Below are positions 5,817 through 5,983 of a stretch of 5,983 bases of DNA, one piece after another. Under the pieces are notes generated by a model, which had not been told where the DNA came from, did no database searches, and saw nothing but the letters and a program-made list of their open reading frames with translations. The DNA is from Syntrophobacter sp. DG_60 (GTDB lineage Bacteria; Desulfobacterota; Desulfofervidia; Desulfofervidales; DG-60). The position numbers and the translations under genes were made by a program. Within the stretch, counting starts at the first letter, position 1; every line of letters starts with the position of its first letter. The stretch spans positions 1 through 5,983 of the forward strand of contig LJNA01000101.1 in NCBI GenBank assembly GCA_001304365.1, given 5' to 3'.

Positions 5817-5983
5817 CTAAAATTTCCTTTCTTTTAGGCACTTTATAAACTTATCAACCAGCTCTGGGTCAAATTGCGTACCTGCACATTTCTTAAGCTC
5901 GGCTATAGCCCCTTCTTGAGTTAAGGCCTTCCGGTAGGGCCTATCAGTAATCATAGCACAATAGGCATCCACAATTCCAATAA
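5817..5983 (-). CDS. HD-GYP-type phosphohydrolase, C-terminal end only (5' part beyond window)
   Basis: Read on the - strand, 54 residues and a TAG stop are visible; the frame is open to the window end. The stretch VDAYCAMITDRPYRKAL, then EGAIAELKKCAGTQFDPELVDKFIKCL, is the characteristic end of HD-GYP domains: the late metal-binding Asp, the DRPYR motif, and the G-x-FDP-x-V element. HD-GYP proteins usually degrade cyclic-di-GMP and are often fused to a receiver, GAF or PAS domain, none of which can be seen here. The usual VDxYDAL carries Cys in place of its second Asp, so activity cannot be assumed. The gene converges on the tRNA and belongs to a different transcription unit. It is too short to name. 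Confidence 0.85.
   Translation of the reverse strand, partial: IGIVDAYCAMITDRPYRKALTQEGAIAELKKCAGTQFDPELVDKFIKCLKERKF

Noticed and set aside
5847..5856. DnaA box / replication origin (TTATCAACC), considered because rnpA is often near oriC
   Set aside because: A single imperfect match inside a coding region; no cluster of boxes or AT-rich unwinding region with them.

Overview
This window comes from an A+T-rich (by eye), Gram-negative bacterial chromosome. The YidC (526 aa) carries the large periplasmic domain that Gram-positive YidC/SpoIIIJ proteins lack. The leuD-leuB-asd order, the 'PARYLNTSD' form of LeuD and the 'EPIGGSAPKY' form of LeuB remind me of Desulfobacterota (former deltaproteobacteria) and related anaerobic lineages. 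That placement is family memory, not a computed phylogeny.

Layout. 1-2707: the conserved rnpA-yidD-yidC-jag cluster (RNase P protein, two inner-membrane insertion factors, and a KH/R3H RNA-binding protein), tightly packed on the + strand; rnpA is cut by the window start. 2704-5497: biosynthetic genes on the same strand. leuD overlaps the jag stop by 4 bases, followed by leuB and asd. LeuD and LeuB act in leucine synthesis; Asd makes aspartate semialdehyde for lysine/diaminopimelate, threonine, methionine and isoleucine. In many bacteria mnmE follows jag; here leuD does, and leuC is not in the window. 5550-5626: tRNA-Pro(GGG) with its own candidate promoter. 5627-5816: a 190-base non-coding gap with an inverted repeat and a T-tract. 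5817-5983: the 3' end of a convergent gene on the - strand, the C-terminus of an HD-GYP-type protein.

The most unusual material lies in the two gaps around leuB (3199-3296 and 4365-4480). Each holds a copy of the same element of about 92-94 bases: a string of degenerate 9-base units (TTTATTGAG / TTTACACGG types) on one strand, a short TTTTAA hinge, then further 9-base units in inverted orientation. The two copies share unit order and an identical 17-base centre. The upstream copy runs into the leuB start codon. The only Shine-Dalgarno-like sequence at leuB then lies just downstream of that ATG, suggesting that the start has shifted. No wholly unknown protein system is present; the genes are recognisable housekeeping genes.
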